In this document: piece after piece, positions 62,387 to 64,000 of the stretch
Layout of the letters: each line of letters begins with the position of its first letter
Position numbering within the stretch: the first letter of the stretch is position 1
NCBI RefSeq assembly: GCF_011682045.1
Contig: NZ_VVIW01000014.1
Location: 118,405-182,404 of the forward strand
Direction of reading: 5' to 3'
Length of the DNA stretch: 64,000 nucleotides
DNA from: Massilia aquatica
Lineage (GTDB): Bacteria; Pseudomonadota; Gammaproteobacteria; Burkholderiales; Burkholderiaceae_D
Program-made: the position numbers and the translations under genes
The notes under the pieces: model-generated
Told to the model about the DNA's origin: nothing
The model's input: only the letters and a program-made list of their open reading frames with translations
The model's database searches: none

Positions 62387-63694
62387 ATGCAAGACTTAGC
62401 GACACCCGATTCCCGCTGCGAGCCAGGCTGCGCCACGCAAGACGCCGCCCAACTGAACGCCAGCTGCTTTTGCGCCGGACCGTCGGCCGAAGCGCTGGCC
62501 GGCGCGCTGCAAAACAACCATGCGGGGCCGCAGGTGTACGAGTTGATCAGCGAGCGCTGCCCGCATCTGTTCGCGGCGCTGCCGGTGTTCGTCTCGCCGG
62601 CCCAGGCGGCGCGCATGGCGCAGCTGATCGAGGCGGTCGAGCAGGTAGTGGCGCTGCCGGCTTACCAGAGCGCGGTGCTGGCCGATGCGCCGGCCATCGC
62701 GCGCCACGATCCGGGCGCGCGCGGCGTGTTTTACGGCTACGATTTTCATGTGGGCGAGGACGCGGTCGGCCTCATTGAAATCAACACCAACGCCGGCGGG
62801 GCCCTGCTCAACGCCGCGCTGGCGCGGGCCGGGCGTGGTTGCAGCGCCATTGGCGACGCCGGCGACGGCACGGCGCGCGCGCAAACGCTGGAAGACGACA
62901 TCGTCGCCATGTTCCGCAACGAATGGCGGCTGGGCGGGCGCAGCACGCCGCTGCGCACCATCGTCATCGTCGACGACGAACCGGAAAACCAGTATCTGTA
63001 TCCGGAGTTCCTGCTGTTTCGCCAGCTGTTCGCGCGCCACGATATCGACGCGCTGATCGTCGACCCTTCCATGCTGCGCTGGGAAGCGGGCAGCCTGTGG
63101 CGCGGCGACCTGATTGTGGACCTGGTCTACAACCGCCTGACCGACTTCATGCTCGACGCGCCCGAACACGCGGCCCTGCGCGACGCCTACCTGGCCAATG
63201 CCGTGGTGCTCACCCCGCATCCGCGCGCGCACGCGCTGTACGCGGACAAGCGCAACCTGGCGCTGCTGACCGACGATGCGCGTCTCATTGAACTGGGCGT
63301 GCCTGACGAGACGCGGGCGATTTTGCTGGGCGCGATTCCGCATACGCAACTGGTGCGCGCCAGCGAGGCCGATCGCCTGTGGCGCACGCGGCGCGACTGG
63401 TTCTTCAAGCCGGTGGCCGGCTACGGCGGCCGCGCCGCCTACCGTGGCGACAAGCTGACCAAACGCGCCTGGGAAGATATCCTCGGCGGCGACTACGTGG
63501 CGCAGGCGATCATGGCGCCGCCGGCACGCACCGGCGGCAGCGCCGCAGCGCCCGACCGGCTCAAGTTCGACATCCGCAGCTACACCTACGACGGCGCGGT
63601 GCAATGGACAGCGGCGCGCGTGTACCAGGGCCAGACCACCAACTTCCGCACGCCGGGTGGCGGCTTTGCGATGGTGTACACCGCGCAGTCGTAG
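62387..63694 (+). CDS. Circularly permuted ATP-grasp-like protein under FNR-type control
   Basis: 435 residues. The C-terminal half contains RDWFFKPVAGYGGRAAYRG (phosphate-binding loop-like), DYVAQAIMAPP and FDIRSYTYDG, the pattern of ATP-grasp enzymes of the glutathionylspermidine-synthase-like/circularly permuted group. The N-terminal part carries several cysteines (RCEPGC, CFCAG) and VGLIEINTNAGGALLNAAL. Such ligases join an acid to an amine or thiol with ATP; the substrate is unknown. Divergent from narK1 and preceded by an FNR box, so it is likely induced without oxygen. Confidence 0.75.
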   Translation: MQDLATPDSRCEPGCATQDAAQLNASCFCAGPSAEALAGALQNNHAGPQVYELISERCPHLFAALPVFVSPAQAARMAQLIEAVEQVVALPAYQSAVLADAPAIARHDPGARGVFYGYDFHVGEDAVGLIEINTNAGGALLNAALARAGRGCSAIGDAGDGTARAQTLEDDIVAMFRNEWRLGGRSTPLRTIVIVDDEPENQYLYPEFLLFRQLFARHDIDALIVDPSMLRWEAGSLWRGDLIVDLVYNRLTDFMLDAPEHAALRDAYLANAVVLTPHPRAHALYADKRNLALLTDDARLIELGVPDETRAILLGAIPHTQLVRASEADRLWRTRRDWFFKPVAGYGGRAAYRGDKLTKRAWEDILGGDYVAQAIMAPPARTGGSAAAPDRLKFDIRSYTYDGAVQWTAARVYQGQTTNFRTPGGGFAMVYTAQS

Positions 63695-63881
63695 GAATCC
63701 GCACCACTGCTAACTCGTTGCTCCGGCTGGCTCTTTGTTCCTGCCACTGGCAGAAACGACTTCCCGCGCCAAGGCGGCCCTCGGCGGGAACCCAAGTTCG
63801 CCCCATCACCGTTGTTGCCGCTAAGTTAAGCGGTTTTAAGACCACAAACCTCAATGCCGTCTTTCCCGCGCAGGCGCTATG

Positions 63882-64000
63882 CTATGCCCACATTTTTGCA
63901 AGTTTCCAGCCGTGCACCATGCTGTCGAAGCGCTGTAGCCCATGCAGCATGGTGATCGGTCCCGGTTTTGCTTCGCTGGCATAGCCGGTCCATCCTCCTA
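63882..64000 (-). mobile_element. IS4-type transposase C-terminus, runs off window
   Basis: Minus-strand frame open to the right edge reads WTGYASEAKPGPITMLHGLQ followed by FDSMVHGWKLAKMWA and stop. The KPGPxxML-x-GLxxF-x-x-MVxGWxLA pattern is characteristic of the end of IS4-family transposases. The rest lies outside the window, so intactness is unknown. Confidence 0.55.

Overview
The window is GC-rich chromosomal DNA with the gene content of an Oxalobacteraceae betaproteobacterium (Massilia / Telluria / Duganella type): a NarX-NarL and narK-narK-narGHJI nitrate respiration set, NnrS, hybrid sensor kinases, a type VI secretion (T6SS) VgrG/Rhs island, and frequent long antisense open frames caused by high GC. 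The genus is an inference from gene content; no rRNA or tRNA gene was seen.

Layout. (1) 1-7856: 3' end of a hybrid histidine kinase, a small RiPP-like 'putative modified peptide' convergent with a SagB-type dehydrogenase, a lipoprotein glycerophosphodiesterase and an L,D-transpeptidase. (2) 8151-13525: nitrate/NO block with NnrS, a cysteine-tailed HMA-fold peptide, narL, narX and moaA. (3) 13663-15558: CPBP-like membrane protein, a flavin-fold stress protein and a small exported protein. (4) 15728-30565: an AT-rich mosaic on the minus strand. One intact vgrG (with an unusual repeat-bearing N-terminal extension) is followed by a DUF1795 (EagR-type) chaperone, a PAAR effector and a tiny membrane protein. 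Two further, broken vgrG copies lie downstream, each followed by orphan effector tails and immunity-like genes. An IS4-family transposase remnant is embedded. (5) 30808-39476, plus strand: a truncated Rhs protein followed by eleven small genes that look like an orphan immunity array, including a SUFU-domain protein, one clear paralogous pair and three CxxC zinc-ribbon proteins. (6) 39583-46975: narGHJI plus a parvulin-type isomerase. (7) 47186-57792: a small conserved protein, an ADP-ribosylglycohydrolase coupled to a Clp_N-ClpS fusion, a lipoprotein, and an operon of MoxR ATPase, VWA protein, ~1000-residue repeat protein and an M50-like membrane protein in which both metalloprotease signatures are degenerate. 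(8) 58104-63694: beta-carbonic anhydrase, an Fnr/Crp-family regulator, two NarK transporters, and divergently a circularly permuted ATP-grasp-like protein behind a well-placed FNR box. An IS4-type transposase C-terminus lies at the right edge.

Working together: NarX senses nitrate/nitrite and NarL plus an Fnr/Crp-type regulator should switch on narK1K2, narGHJI, moaA (molybdopterin) and NnrS (nitrosative stress). A CTAGTC-type motif recurs in the moaA, narG and narK promoter regions. The T6SS part is accessory DNA: homologous vgrG segments appear to have acted as recombination anchors, so effector/immunity cassettes were serially displaced and only the cassette next to the intact vgrG looks functional.
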